Notes: generated by a model from the sequence alone, not told the origin. Shown: positions 1 through 8,591, counted from the first letter of the stretch. The stretch: DNA of 64,000 nucleotides from Devosia chinhatensis (GCF_000969445.1 NZ_JZEY01000054.1:1116001-1180000); one strand, 5' to 3'. Numbers and translations are program-made.

Positions 1-275
1 CTATCCGCCCCCGTTTCGCCAGCCACACGTTTGAGGACGTCCAGCGACAAACCGCACTCTACCTTCAGTTTCACCCCGATCTTGGCAAGGTCGGCAGCCA
101 CCGAATTAAGGCTTCGGTTCAGCCACCACCGCGCTGCACCGCCTTCCGGGCGTAATCCCTTGTCCGTCGCGTGGATGTAGATCGCGATAGTCTCGTCCAA
201 CTTGCAGCCTTCGACGAGAGCGGGGTTGTCCGACAGGCGCAGATCGTTGCGCAGCCATACGAGAGCTTTTGACAA
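1..275 (-). CDS. phr: Deoxyribodipyrimidine photolyase, N-terminal fragment (runs off the window)
   Basis: The visible 91 codons read as the start of a FAD-dependent CPD photolyase/cryptochrome, which repairs UV pyrimidine dimers using light. The opening VWLRNDLRLSDNPAL matches the family's hallmark VWFRxDLRxxDNxAL, and the Rossmann-like antenna-binding domain continues (AIYIHATDKG, ARWWLNRSL). The start is a TTG at 273-275 preceded by GGAG six bases upstream; no in-frame ATG fits. The C-terminal catalytic FAD domain lies outside the window. It follows the SRPBCC and MFS genes on the same strand, so it may be the last gene of that operon. Confidence 0.85.
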   Translation of the reverse strand, partial: MSKALVWLRNDLRLSDNPALVEGCKLDETIAIYIHATDKGLRPEGGAARWWLNRSLNSVAADLAKIGVKLKVECGLSLDVLKRVAGETGAD

Positions 276-330
276 GACGGGCTCCAGATTGATCCTATCG
301 CTTACGCATGACGCGGCACGATGGTTCAAT

Positions 331-777
331 CTATTCCATCAGTTCGGCCAATTCTTCGAGCGCCCCGCTCCATGCCTCCATGGAAAAAATGCGCGTCTGC
401 GCATCGGCATGGGCAAGGCCACGCTCGGTCAGGGTGATCGTGGTCGCGTCCTCCCCGATGGCTTTGAAGACGATATCGAGCACGAAGATCAGTTCGTCTT
501 CCTCGTCCTTGTAGACCCAGGAAAGAACGAGGCGTTCATCCTCAACGAACTGCAGAACATCGCCGGAAACCTCGTGATCGGCGTCCTCGTCTTCATCGGC
601 ATAGGTGACGAAGTGGTAGTGCCCGCCTTCGAAAGCGTCGAACTCGGCTTCGTCGGTCTGCCATTGTTCGATCAGCGCCGGGTCGGTCCAGGCCGCAAAG
701 ACGTCGCTCACATTGGCCGCGATCGTACGGGTGAGGGTGATTTCGCCTTCACCTTCGATTTCGATACCTGTGCTCAT
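331..777 (-). CDS. SRPBCC/AHSA1-domain protein
   Basis: A 148-residue single-domain protein of the START/SRPBCC (AHSA1) fold. It has the typical opening (EITLTRTIAANVSDVFAAWTDPALIEQWQ) and the later 'TTITLTERGLAHA' strand. The fold makes a hydrophobic ligand pocket; the ligand cannot be told from sequence. It is rich in Asp and Glu. Its ATG overlaps the stop of the upstream MFS gene by four bases, so the two are translationally coupled. Confidence 0.8.
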   Translation of the reverse strand: MSTGIEIEGEGEITLTRTIAANVSDVFAAWTDPALIEQWQTDEAEFDAFEGGHYHFVTYADEDEDADHEVSGDVLQFVEDERLVLSWVYKDEEDELIFVLDIVFKAIGEDATTITLTERGLAHADAQTRIFSMEAWSGALEELAELME

Positions 778-1994
778 GCTGACGCCCTTTCCGGATGCAG
801 TTCGGCCGTTCTCGGCAGGAGGATTGTGAGAATGCCCAGGACGGGCAGGAACGCGCAGATCTGGAACACGGTGATCATTCCGATCCAGTCAGCCAGCGCC
901 CCCATGGCGGCAGCGCCCAGAGCGCCGATGCCGAACGCGAAGCCGAAGATGAAGCCCGCGATCATGCCGACCTTGCCGGGCACCAGTTCCTGTGCGTAGA
1001 CGACCATGGCCGAGAAGGCGGACGACAGGATCAGCCCCACCATGATGCTCATCACAGCTGTCCAGAAGAGATCCAGATAGGGCAGGGCCAGCGTGAACGG
1101 CAGAGCACCCAGAATGGACACCCATATCACCGCGAGGCGTCCATAGCGGTCGCCGATGGGGCCGCCGAAAAAAGTGCCCGCCGCAACTGCACCCAGGAAG
1201 GCGAACAGGTAGAACTGGGCCTCCTGAGCCGTCAGCGCGAATTTTTCGATCAGGAAGAAGGCGTAATAGCTCTTCAGCCCTTCGATATAGATGAATTTGC
1301 TGAACAGCAGAGCGCCGATGATCGCGAAGGCGAGGATGAGTCGCTGCCGGCTGAGGGCTGGCTTCTGCACCACGGGCCGGGGACGCGTGGCGGCCTGCCG
1401 TTCGTGTTCCACGAACCAGCGACCGACATAGGTCAGAAGGGCCAGGCCTATGGCTGCCACGCCGAGAAAATAAGCGACGCTGTGCTGTCCGAGCGGCAGC
1501 AGGATCAGCGCAGCCGCCAGCGGACCGAGCGCGGTGCCGGCATTGCCGCCGACCTGGAACAGCGACTGGGCAAAGCCCAGGCGCCCGCCCGATGCCATGC
1601 GGGCGACGCGGGAGGCTTCGGGGTGAAAGATAGCCGACCCCGTCCCCAGGATGACCGACGCGAAAAACAGCAGCCAGAATCCATTTGCAGCTGCAAGCAG
1701 CGCCACGCCTGCGGCAATGATGCCCATGGAAAGCGCGAGCCAGTAAGGCTTGGGCCGCAGATCACCGGAAAGCCCGAATATGGGTTGCAGCAGGCAGGCA
1801 GTAATCTGTTGCCCCAGGGTCAGCAGCCCGATCTGCAGATAGGACAGGTTATAAGTGTCCTTGAGCAGCGGATAGAGCGCTGGCAGCAGGAATTGAAGCA
1901 GGTCGTTCAGCAGATGTGCGCCGCTCACTGCCAGGATAATGGTCAGGGTCGTGCGCGGCGCACTGGGCGCTGAAACTGAGGACATGCTGGTCAT
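774..1994 (-). CDS. MFS transporter, fosmidomycin-resistance (Fsr) type
   Basis: A 406-residue inner-membrane protein with about 12 hydrophobic segments, a normal length for a major facilitator. The N-terminal GAHLLNDLLQFLLPALYPLLK and the FHPEASRVA loop after TM4 resemble the Fsr group of drug efflux antiporters. Likely role: proton-driven export of a small molecule. It heads an apparent operon with the SRPBCC gene (4-base overlap) and possibly phr. The actual substrate is unknown. Confidence 0.85.
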   Translation of the reverse strand: MTSMSSVSAPSAPRTTLTIILAVSGAHLLNDLLQFLLPALYPLLKDTYNLSYLQIGLLTLGQQITACLLQPIFGLSGDLRPKPYWLALSMGIIAAGVALLAAANGFWLLFFASVILGTGSAIFHPEASRVARMASGGRLGFAQSLFQVGGNAGTALGPLAAALILLPLGQHSVAYFLGVAAIGLALLTYVGRWFVEHERQAATRPRPVVQKPALSRQRLILAFAIIGALLFSKFIYIEGLKSYYAFFLIEKFALTAQEAQFYLFAFLGAVAAGTFFGGPIGDRYGRLAVIWVSILGALPFTLALPYLDLFWTAVMSIMVGLILSSAFSAMVVYAQELVPGKVGMIAGFIFGFAFGIGALGAAAMGALADWIGMITVFQICAFLPVLGILTILLPRTAELHPERASA

Positions 1995-2093
1995 AGGAAA
2001 AAACTTGCGAAAGGTTCAGCCGCTCCTATCCCCGGCGAGGGACAAGAGCAATCTCAATTGCGCAAGCTTAGCAATTTGAGGGGAAAAAGAAGA

Positions 2094-2169
2094 TGGCTCC
2101 GCGAGCTGGACTCGAACCAGCGACCATTCGATTAACAGTCGAACGCTCTACCAACTGAGCTATCGCGGA
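2094..2169 (-). tRNA. tRNA-Asn (anticodon GTT)
   Basis: On the minus strand the acceptor arms TCCGCGA and TCGCGGA pair, the anticodon loop reads CTGTTAA, and the T-loop is GTTCGAGTC. The 3' GCCA is encoded in the DNA. All four arms fold normally over 76 nt. Confidence 0.96.
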
Positions 2170-2263
2170 ACACTTCTTGCGCCCTCATTCCGAGAGCGAG
2201 GTCCGTGTAACCAAACTGATCCGGTTTGCCAAGCCCAGAATGCAATCGCTTGTGAATAACTTG

Positions 2264-2860
2264 TCATTTGTCCGTCGCGCGGGCACGGCTGCCGAGGCTC
2301 AGGAGATCGTTCAACGTGTTGAGGCCCGCGAACGGATCGTCTGGCAGAAAGTGGCTCCAGTCCAGGGGCGTTGCAGATAGAGCCTGCAACAAGGCCTTGG
2401 GGCTTTGCAGTCCAGGGTCCGCGAGCGCTGCGATGAGGCTCGGCAGCTCATAGATGGCATGGGTTGGATAGGCTTGGTCCCTCCAGGCAGCAAAGACTGC
2501 TTGGTCTGCCGCACCCATTGCGGCCTCCATCCGCGATACGAAGTCGGCTGGCAGCAAGGGTGTATCGACGGCAACGGTCAGGAGCCTGGCTTCGAGCTTT
2601 CCCATTGTCGCCAGGTAGCGCGTCGCGGCTCTGATTCCGGCAATCGGGCCTTTGTAGGAATCATCCTCATCGGCGATTGCCATGCCTCGGGGAAGGTGCT
2701 GCATGCCGGACGGACCTGTCGAGACCAGAAGGCCTTCGGCCGGCAGGACACTCGCGACGCGGTCGAACACCGTTCGGCCATTGATGCGAAGCGCGGCCTT
2801 GCGCACACCGCCGAGCCGGCTGCCGCGGCCGCCAGCCAGAATCAGGGTGTAGAGCGTCAC
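2264..2860 (-). CDS. mobA: Molybdenum cofactor guanylyltransferase
   Basis: A 198-residue nucleotidyltransferase that attaches GMP from GTP to molybdopterin to give the MGD cofactor. The N-terminal LILAGGRGSRLGGVRKA is the glycine-rich nucleotide-binding loop, followed by DxPLLP (VAVDTPLLPADF) for metal binding. The start is a GTG at 2858-2860, which overlaps the upstream benE stop by four bases. A longer frame runs further upstream but only as a shadow of benE. Coupling with a BenE transporter is unusual functionally; it may simply be local operon structure. Confidence 0.9.
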   Translation of the reverse strand: MTLYTLILAGGRGSRLGGVRKAALRINGRTVFDRVASVLPAEGLLVSTGPSGMQHLPRGMAIADEDDSYKGPIAGIRAATRYLATMGKLEARLLTVAVDTPLLPADFVSRMEAAMGAADQAVFAAWRDQAYPTHAIYELPSLIAALADPGLQSPKALLQALSATPLDWSHFLPDDPFAGLNTLNDLLSLGSRARATDK

Positions 2861-4035
2861 GCGCTTTTTTCCTTGCGCAGCAGGAGCAGCATCAGAATGC
2901 CCCCCACCAGGCCCCAGAACGGTGCTCCGACACCGACAATGGTGATGCCCGAGGCTGTGGTCGCAAAAGTCAGGATCGCAGGCAGGCGGGAATTCTCGTC
3001 GGCCAACGCCGCCGAGAGCGACGAGGCAAGGCTGGAAAACAGCGCCAGTCCGGCCACGGCCTGGATCAGCAGGGGCGGCGAGGCTGCAATGAATGCGGCT
3101 GCCAGGCTGGCGAGCAGGCCGAGCGCCAAATAGGTAAACCCTGCCGCGACCGGGGCCGGCCAGCGCCGGTTCGGGTCGGCATGGGCCTCTGGGCCTGCGC
3201 AGATGGCCGCAGTGATCGCTGCGAGATTGTTGGTCACGCCCCCGAAAAAGGCCGCGATGCCACTGAAAATGCCCGTCAGGACAAAGATCGGTGCCGGCTT
3301 GAGCGTGAAGCCATTGGCCTTCATCACGGCCACACCGGGCAGGTTTTGTGAGGCCATGGTCACGATATAGAGCGGCAGAGCGATACGGATCGTGGCGTCG
3401 AGAGTGAATTCGGGCATGGTCGGCACCAGCGCCGGCCAGGTGCCATCCAGGGTACCGGGCGGCAAATGCGTTGTCATCCCCAGCACGATGCCGGTGGTGG
3501 CGACTGCGATGGGGACGGCATAGCGCCGGGCGAAACGCAGGCCCAGCGCCCATGCCGCCAGGATCGGCAGCGCCTGCCAGGGCATCTCTGCGACTGCGTT
3601 GATGGGTGCCAGGCACAGAACGAGCAGCATCCCGGCCAGCATGGCATTGGCGATGGCCGCAGGAATAGCTGCAATTAGCTGTGCCAGCGGCCGGATGATG
3701 CCGGTGAGCACGATCAGCGCCGCACAAACCAGAAATGCGCCGATCACCGCCCCAAACCCTCCCGCCGGCTCGCCCACAGTGAGCAGGAAGGCGAGCCCCG
3801 GCGTCGTCCAGGCAAAGCTCGTCGGGGTGCGAACCCGCCAGGCCACCGCGATATTGAGAATGCCGATGGCAATGCAGGTGGAGAAGAGGCCCGAGCCCGC
3901 CTGCTGCGGCGAGGCGCCCGCCGCCGCGAGCGCCGCCAGCATCAGGGTGAAGGTACTGGCATAGCCGACAATGGCGGCCAGCACGCCCGCAATGATCGGC
4001 TGCGCCAGATCGCGATTCTTGGAAAGCTCGGTCAT
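2857..4035 (-). CDS. benE: BenE-family benzoate/H+ symporter-like transporter
   Basis: A 392-residue, very hydrophobic inner-membrane protein with about 11-12 TM segments, the usual BenE length. Family features are the N-terminal ..IIAGVLAAIVGYAST.., the TPTSFAWTTPG loop and ..FFGGVTNNLAAITAA... Members are thought to import benzoate or related aromatic acids with protons. No aromatic-degradation genes are visible nearby, so the substrate is uncertain. It is translationally coupled to mobA. Confidence 0.85.
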   Translation of the reverse strand: MTELSKNRDLAQPIIAGVLAAIVGYASTFTLMLAALAAAGASPQQAGSGLFSTCIAIGILNIAVAWRVRTPTSFAWTTPGLAFLLTVGEPAGGFGAVIGAFLVCAALIVLTGIIRPLAQLIAAIPAAIANAMLAGMLLVLCLAPINAVAEMPWQALPILAAWALGLRFARRYAVPIAVATTGIVLGMTTHLPPGTLDGTWPALVPTMPEFTLDATIRIALPLYIVTMASQNLPGVAVMKANGFTLKPAPIFVLTGIFSGIAAFFGGVTNNLAAITAAICAGPEAHADPNRRWPAPVAAGFTYLALGLLASLAAAFIAASPPLLIQAVAGLALFSSLASSLSAALADENSRLPAILTFATTASGITIVGVGAPFWGLVGGILMLLLLRKEKSA

Positions 4036-4090
4036 TGCACGATTCCCGCTGCGTCGGTTGCGGGAAGCTAATGCTTTGCCATCGGCAAGG

Positions 4091-4303
4091 CTACCGGGCT
4101 CTGCCGGACGGGCTCGGGCGCTTGAACTGATCGGTCAAAGCCAGCAGCACCACCATATGCACCCGCTCGGGCGTCGTGGGTTCCTTGAGGCACTTTACCC
4201 GCGAGGAAACCGTGTAGCGCGCACCGTCCCGCTCGCCGCTTGCGGTGTAAACCAGATAGCGGCTGGCCTCGACATAATAGGCTGAGATGACCTTGAACTG
4301 CAT
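4091..4303 (-). CDS. Small hypothetical protein
   Basis: A 70-residue protein beginning MQFKVISAYYVEASRYLVYT, with the ATG at 4301-4303. A longer version from a TTG at 4333 is possible. No known domain is recognised; the N-terminal half has beta-strand-like alternation. It is the last host-side gene before the disrupted tRNA-Cys and prophage integrase. Confidence 0.45.
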   Translation of the reverse strand: MQFKVISAYYVEASRYLVYTASGERDGARYTVSSRVKCLKEPTTPERVHMVVLLALTDQFKRPSPSGRAR

Positions 4304-4381
4304 TGGGTCCGTGGATTGTTCACGACTTGGCAATCAGCCTATTGCATAAGCGATGTGGCTCAAATAGGAACGGCGCCCAGA

Positions 4382-4433
4382 GGCCGCGTGGCGGAATGGT
4401 TACGCAGCGGATTGCAAATCTGCTTATACCCGC
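4382..4433 (+). pseudogene. tRNA-Cys (GCA) 5' part, disrupted; probable prophage attachment site
   Basis: Bases 4382-4388 (GGCCGCG) form an acceptor 5' strand. A D-arm with a GCG/CGC stem follows, then a good anticodon stem-loop with TTGCAAA (4412-4418). After the variable region, CCCGC at 4429-4433 starts a T-stem, but no T-loop, matching GCGGG or CGCGGCC acceptor strand follows. The gene therefore ends at about 4433. The phage integrase lies immediately beyond, so this is the likely left attachment site. Phages usually restore the tRNA end; here it is not restored. Confidence 0.6.
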
Positions 4434-4490
4434 GGAATCGCTGAACTTTCCTGCACACACCACGAGAATTGCACGGTTGAAAACGGCCCT

Positions 4491-5591
4491 TTACGAGCCG
4501 TTTTGCACACGCTTTTTGTGAACCCGTATGCTGGTCTTCCGCATCTCGGCGCCGCGGCTGTAGCGCTTGCCCATACCCTCCGATAGATCGCCAAGCATGT
4601 CGGCCACTTCTCGGTCGGTGAAGCCCGATTCCCGCAGCTCGCTGCTGAACGTGACCCGAAGGCCGTGCAGCGTCAGGTCATGGCTATTAGGCAATGCCTT
4701 CCTGAAAGCGTCCGATAGCTTCACCTGTTGCCACACCTGGCGCATCGCGTTCTCAGATGGGTATGCCTTCCCGAGGCTGTTCCGGCAGATCGGCGCATTG
4801 CTTGCCGGCTGCACCACGCCATCGCCGGCCTTCATCGCGTCGAGCAATTTCCGCAATTCGGCTGGCACCCCGATGGTAATCTCCCCCACCTTGTCGCCGT
4901 TCTTCCTCGGAATGAACGCCAGCACCTTCCCCATGTCGGGGTCAGTGCGATAATTCTCCCACCTCAGTCGTGCTATGTCTTGGCCGCGCAGCCCGCAGTG
5001 CTTGGCTATAGCTAGGACCGGGCGCAGATGGTCAGGTGAAGCCATGAAAGCCTTTTCCCACTCATCAGCGCTCCAACGTCGGTTGGCATCCTTATTGGCC
5101 TTGTAGAGCCTCGCCACGCCAAGGACGGGGTTGGCTTTGATGAGGCCGGCTTCCAGCGCATCGCTGAAAACGGCGGAGAGAACTGCCAGCACGAAGTCGG
5201 AGAACTTGTCGCCCTTATCTGCGGCAGCGCTATCGCGCGCCTCTACGATATCGACCGTCTCATATTCGGCGGCATTGTCCTCGAACAGTGGGTCAAGATA
5301 GAGCAGCACCTTGTCGTAGTCGGCCTTGGTGCGGGTTGCCAGCTTCGCCCACCGGCGCCCAGCCTTGTACCGCTCCACAAGCGCACCGAGCGTCCCGGCG
5401 GAGTAAACCTTGCGGCGCTTTCTCTCTGCCGTTGAATAGGCATGAAGAAAGTCAGGACCTTCGAGGATGGCGTCCAGCTCGTCGCGGCTTTTCGCCTTGG
5501 CCAGGAGTTTGCCAGTCGAGCGCAGGGACACATACCAGGTGCCAGCGCTGTTCTTGCGGATATTAAGCCCTTTGAGCTTCACCTTTGGCAC
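4491..5591 (-). CDS. int: Phage tyrosine-recombinase integrase
   Basis: A 366-residue tyrosine recombinase that catalyses prophage integration and, with Xis, excision. An N-terminal DNA-binding/core-binding part (about 1-170) precedes the catalytic domain. Visible catalytic residues are Arg in CGLRGQDIARLRW, HxxR in LHGLRVTF, and the nucleophile Tyr in GKRYSRGA. The usual LGH before the Tyr is LGD here, so the second His/Trp position is substituted. It lies last in the leftward operon, next to the broken tRNA-Cys, and overlaps the excisionase gene by 29 bases. Confidence 0.93.
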   Translation of the reverse strand: MPKVKLKGLNIRKNSAGTWYVSLRSTGKLLAKAKSRDELDAILEGPDFLHAYSTAERKRRKVYSAGTLGALVERYKAGRRWAKLATRTKADYDKVLLYLDPLFEDNAAEYETVDIVEARDSAAADKGDKFSDFVLAVLSAVFSDALEAGLIKANPVLGVARLYKANKDANRRWSADEWEKAFMASPDHLRPVLAIAKHCGLRGQDIARLRWENYRTDPDMGKVLAFIPRKNGDKVGEITIGVPAELRKLLDAMKAGDGVVQPASNAPICRNSLGKAYPSENAMRQVWQQVKLSDAFRKALPNSHDLTLHGLRVTFSSELRESGFTDREVADMLGDLSEGMGKRYSRGAEMRKTSIRVHKKRVQNGS

Positions 5592-5832
5592 GCAGTCTTT
5601 CTCCCACGCCTAGTCGACGCTGCGGGCGTGGATTGTCGAGGGAAGTTAGCCATTCGTCCAGCCGGGTTTTCAAATAGCGGCGGCCGGTCTTCGAGCTTGT
5701 GATCGATACGGGTAAGACCGGGCAGGTGGCAGTGAATGTGTCGACAGACACACCGCAATAAGCTGCCGCCATCTGCTGGTTCATTGCGGCCGGCCAGCCC
5801 GGCATCTGGGATGGTGCAAGGCCTTTCGTCAT
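5563..5832 (-). CDS. xis: Excisionase-like helix-turn-helix protein
   Basis: An 89-residue protein containing MNQQMAAAYCGVSVDTF, a MerR/AlpA-type HTH, followed by GRRYLKTRLDEWL typical of phage excisionases and AlpA-like proteins. It directly precedes and overlaps int, the normal position for a recombination directionality factor. Role inferred from fold and location. Confidence 0.7.
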   Translation of the reverse strand: MTKGLAPSQMPGWPAAMNQQMAAAYCGVSVDTFTATCPVLPVSITSSKTGRRYLKTRLDEWLTSLDNPRPQRRLGVGERLRAKGEAQRA

Positions 5833-5846
5833 GGCACATTGCCCCC

Positions 5847-6080
5847 ATGACCCCAGCCGAAGCCGACCAGCGCATCATCCTGTCCCGCCAGACCCTGCAC
5901 CGATATGCCGATATGACGCGGGCAGGGCAGTGGCCTATGGCTGATATCCAGATCATTGCCGACGAAATTGCGCTGCTCGAGCAGATAGCCGTAGTGCATC
6001 CGGTCAAAGCGGAGAAGATCTATCGGTTGGCAGAATCCTGGGGCGCGCTGGCTGATGCTGTGCGAGGCAAGCTGCACTGA
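5847..6080 (+). CDS. Hypothetical protein, opposite strand within the leftward operon
   Basis: A 77-residue, mostly helical protein (MTPAEADQRIILSRQTLHRYADM ...). It starts 15 bases from the divergent xis start and ends two bases before the HNH gene's end. No domain is recognised. Its amino-acid make-up looks like a real protein, but its orientation is against its neighbours and no clear ribosome-binding site is visible. Confidence 0.45.
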   Translation: MTPAEADQRIILSRQTLHRYADMTRAGQWPMADIQIIADEIALLEQIAVVHPVKAEKIYRLAESWGALADAVRGKLH

Positions 6081-6082
6081 GC

Positions 6083-6484
6083 TCATGGAAGTAGGCTCCA
6101 CTTCTGGATCGGGCGGGTGGCAGAACGCTGCTGGTTTCCTTTGCCCAGGCGCTGGGAAAACCATTTATACTTGGGACGGCTGATGCCCTGGTGCTTGTCC
6201 GAAACCCGCTTTCCCTTCGCCTGCATTGGCGTGTCATAGGTCCGGGTCTTGAACCCGTGGCAGGTCTTGCAGGCAGCAACACAGTTCTCCAGCGTGTCGC
6301 TGCCCTTGTCCGTTGCCGGGGCGGGGTAGTGATCGAACTCGACGCCACTATCCAGCGGCGCATTGCAGCGCTGGCCGGCCTGGAGGCCATAGACAGACCC
6401 TTCGGCCTCGCAGAGCTTCCCCGACCGCTGTAGGGCCTCGCGCTTAGTCTGTTTGTTGAACTCGTAGCGTCGGGATCTAGCCAT
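6083..6484 (-). CDS. HNH nuclease (small phage type)
   Basis: A 133-residue protein with a Lys/Arg-rich N-terminus, a VEFDHYPAPATDKGSD core providing the Asp-His metal site, and ENCVAACKTCHGFKT, a Cys pair plus His forming the HNH/beta-beta-alpha-metal motif. It is the small HNH type common in alphaproteobacterial prophages and probably cuts or nicks DNA. It overlaps the end of the ASCH gene by eight bases and belongs to the leftward operon. Confidence 0.75.
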   Translation of the reverse strand: MARSRRYEFNKQTKREALQRSGKLCEAEGSVYGLQAGQRCNAPLDSGVEFDHYPAPATDKGSDTLENCVAACKTCHGFKTRTYDTPMQAKGKRVSDKHQGISRPKYKWFSQRLGKGNQQRSATRPIQKWSLLP

Positions 6485-7160
6485 TGGACTCGCTCGCTAA
6501 CTGATCAATGTTCCGGCGCTCAACGGTGAAGGTGTAAGCGGCAACCCAAGGGTTAGCGTCCCATGAGCCGGGGCCATTAATGGTGTCCCAAAGCTCGCGA
6601 TAGGCGATCTGCGGGTATTCAGACCAGAAGGTAAAGTCGTCCCACCATTTGTCTTCGAACCGCTTGCCCTCTACGTCTTTGGGGCGCCAGTGGCTGGTGG
6701 AAGAAACGCCTTCACCCAATGCGTCATCGGCCGTGCATTCGTTGAGCCCTTCAACCCGCACTTCAGTGACGGTGAGTGTCAGGCGCGAGAACTCACGAGG
6801 CATGTGGATCGAGGGCCACCAGCCGTCGATGCTTTTGTCGCCATCAGCCTGATAGATAAGCTCGGTCTGATACATGCCCGATCGCGCATCGGCGATGGTC
6901 CAGCCATGAACCATGCGAGCGGACCACGTCTCTCGGACCCACAGCCAGTCGCCAACCCCTATGCGGAGGTAGTCGACGGCTGTCGCGCCGATATCGCTCT
7001 CAGCGACGTTCACTATCCCGCCGCCTGCGCCGCTGACATGGTAGAGGCCGTTGCCCTGCAACTCAGGCTGCGGCTTTAGAATGCGCCGCGTTTGGGTCTT
7101 GGTCCCGGCGAGGAGCGCCCTGACCATCGGGCCGCTGAATAGTATCGATTTGTCAGCCAT
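6477..7160 (-). CDS. ASCH-domain-like phage protein
   Basis: A 227-residue protein starting MADKSILFSGPMVRALLAGTK, with GGAGG ten bases upstream. The N-terminal ILFSGPMVRALLAGTKTQTRR motif, the WVRETWS segment and SRLTLTVTEVRVEGLNE are hallmarks of a phage ASCH-like (PUA-related) protein family. ASCH/EVE/PUA folds bind RNA or modified bases. It sits between a DndC-like enzyme and an HNH nuclease, suggesting a part in nucleic-acid modification or sensing. Exact role unknown. Confidence 0.7.
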   Translation of the reverse strand: MADKSILFSGPMVRALLAGTKTQTRRILKPQPELQGNGLYHVSGAGGGIVNVAESDIGATAVDYLRIGVGDWLWVRETWSARMVHGWTIADARSGMYQTELIYQADGDKSIDGWWPSIHMPREFSRLTLTVTEVRVEGLNECTADDALGEGVSSTSHWRPKDVEGKRFEDKWWDDFTFWSEYPQIAYRELWDTINGPGSWDANPWVAAYTFTVERRNIDQLASESNG

Positions 7161-7368
7161 GTTCAGCCTCCTGATTTCCAAGGTCAGAAAGGTGGAAGCG
7201 TGGCCCGTCATCGGTTTCTTCGACGCGCAGCAGCCCAGCCCGCTCCATCCTGCGAAGCGACCTATGCCCCTCGCGCGGTATCTGGACGTCGACGCCAGGG
7301 CACACGCTGCCGCCGGCGCTGGAGATGAGCTGCAATAACTGGCGCTCTTGGCCGGTGAGCTTTCTCAT
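7153..7368 (-). CDS. Small winged-helix-like protein
   Basis: A 71-residue protein (MRKLTGQERQLLQLIS ...) with a helix-helix-loop pattern ending RSLRRMERAGLLRVEETDDGPRFHLSDLG. That pattern resembles the recognition helix and wing of MarR-like winged helices. Its ATG overlaps the DndC-like gene's stop by four bases, and its 3' end overlaps the ASCH gene by eight. It may be a small operon-internal regulator; this is inferred from fold only. Confidence 0.6.
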   Translation of the reverse strand: MRKLTGQERQLLQLISSAGGSVCPGVDVQIPREGHRSLRRMERAGLLRVEETDDGPRFHLSDLGNQEAEHG

Positions 7369-8591
7369 GCTGCACCTCCAAAAAGCAGCGGCTGGATCGA
7401 TCCATCCTGAAATACAGTGTCTAGCCATTCTTCTGCAGATGGCTCATTTCCGTCCCACCCTTTTGGCCAGGTATGGTTGGTAATAAGCTCTCGGATACGC
7501 GCTTCTTCCTGTTCGTTAATAAGGTCGATCGGCGGTCGGCCGAGACGATGTGCGGATGCGTTACATTCCGCTTGGATCGAAAGAACGCGGCTTAATCCCA
7601 TCAGGCGGGCTTTGAAGGTCAGTGGGCCCATGCGCTGCGGGTTCGCTGCGATCGAACCGTCCTTAAGGCGCTCAGCGCCCTCCTTGCGGATGCGATGCCG
7701 CGGCTCGCGAAGTTCACGATAGAGCGGCTTGAGCCCTTTCAACGGCGCAAGGTATGCCCAGGCCGGAGTGGCGATAACTGTATCCAGAGCTTTGTCCTGA
7801 TCGGTCAGTGGACAGCCGATGCATCCGGTGCGGGTGTTGATCTCAGCCGCTTCTTCACCACCATATGCATCTGCGACGTCCGCAGTGGCCCAGGCGCCAT
7901 AGGCCTCGGTGGGCGCAAAGATGCGAAGCCAATCCCATACGTTGCAAACCCGCCAATGTAGGAGCGGCGCCAACGTGGCAACTCTGCCGCGAATGCCTTT
8001 CGAGTTCGGCAAGACTTGCTGATACCAGCCTTGGCCGCACTCGGCGCCGTCTTTCGAGCAGCTCATGACTATGCGCTGATCGCGGATCGCGCTTTCGCCC
8101 TGGCGGACGCCGGTGATCATCAGAACATTGCCGTCGAGCGCGTCAATGCGGGCGGCGAGCGCCTCCGTCATGGGGTCGACCTTGATCTGCCGAGTACACC
8201 AGCGGAGAGTATTGTTATTGGGGGGCGGTACACCGCGGCCAAGAATGTAGACCATGAAACGCTTATCGAGGGGCGCCCGCACGACTTCAACATGGATCCC
8301 GCGGTCTCGGAGCTGCTGCATTACCCGCTCGGCTGCTATCGCGAGCGGCGGGAGCTCCTGCCGGGTGTCAGCGTAGAACACAGACAACGTTTTTGGCCGT
8401 TCAAGCAGGCCAACATCAAGCAAATGCGCGATGACAGTTAGCGTGGCAGAGCTGTCTTTACCACCAGAGTATGCGATAGCCCAATGGTCGTGCGACGAAC
8501 CATAGGCACGCATCGAGGTGAGCGTCATCTCCATGGCATCATCGTAGCTAAGGCGCTGGGTGCCGCCAAACAGGGTAGGCTGAAAGCTCAT
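7365..8591 (-). CDS. DndC-like ATP-pyrophosphatase (PAPS-reductase superfamily)
   Basis: A 408-residue enzyme with the PP-loop SGGKDSSATL near residue 43, LRWCTRQIKVDPM in the middle, and TGCIGCPLTDQDKAL near residue 260. This combination resembles DndC, the sulfurtransferase that activates the DNA backbone for phosphorothioation, more than assimilatory PAPS reductase. DndA, DndD and DndE are not in the window, so it may act alone, use a host cysteine desulfurase, or modify another substrate such as tRNA. It is divergent (74 bp) from an SRA-like HNH restriction protein. Confidence 0.75.
   Translation of the reverse strand: MSFQPTLFGGTQRLSYDDAMEMTLTSMRAYGSSHDHWAIAYSGGKDSSATLTVIAHLLDVGLLERPKTLSVFYADTRQELPPLAIAAERVMQQLRDRGIHVEVVRAPLDKRFMVYILGRGVPPPNNNTLRWCTRQIKVDPMTEALAARIDALDGNVLMITGVRQGESAIRDQRIVMSCSKDGAECGQGWYQQVLPNSKGIRGRVATLAPLLHWRVCNVWDWLRIFAPTEAYGAWATADVADAYGGEEAAEINTRTGCIGCPLTDQDKALDTVIATPAWAYLAPLKGLKPLYRELREPRHRIRKEGAERLKDGSIAANPQRMGPLTFKARLMGLSRVLSIQAECNASAHRLGRPPIDLINEQEEARIRELITNHTWPKGWDGNEPSAEEWLDTVFQDGSIQPLLFGGAA

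Noticed and set aside
2861-3727. A long minus-strand frame that joins mobA to sequence antisense-like to benE's coding frame
   Set aside because: The upstream part is an out-of-frame shadow of benE; mobA has its own GTG start overlapping the benE stop.
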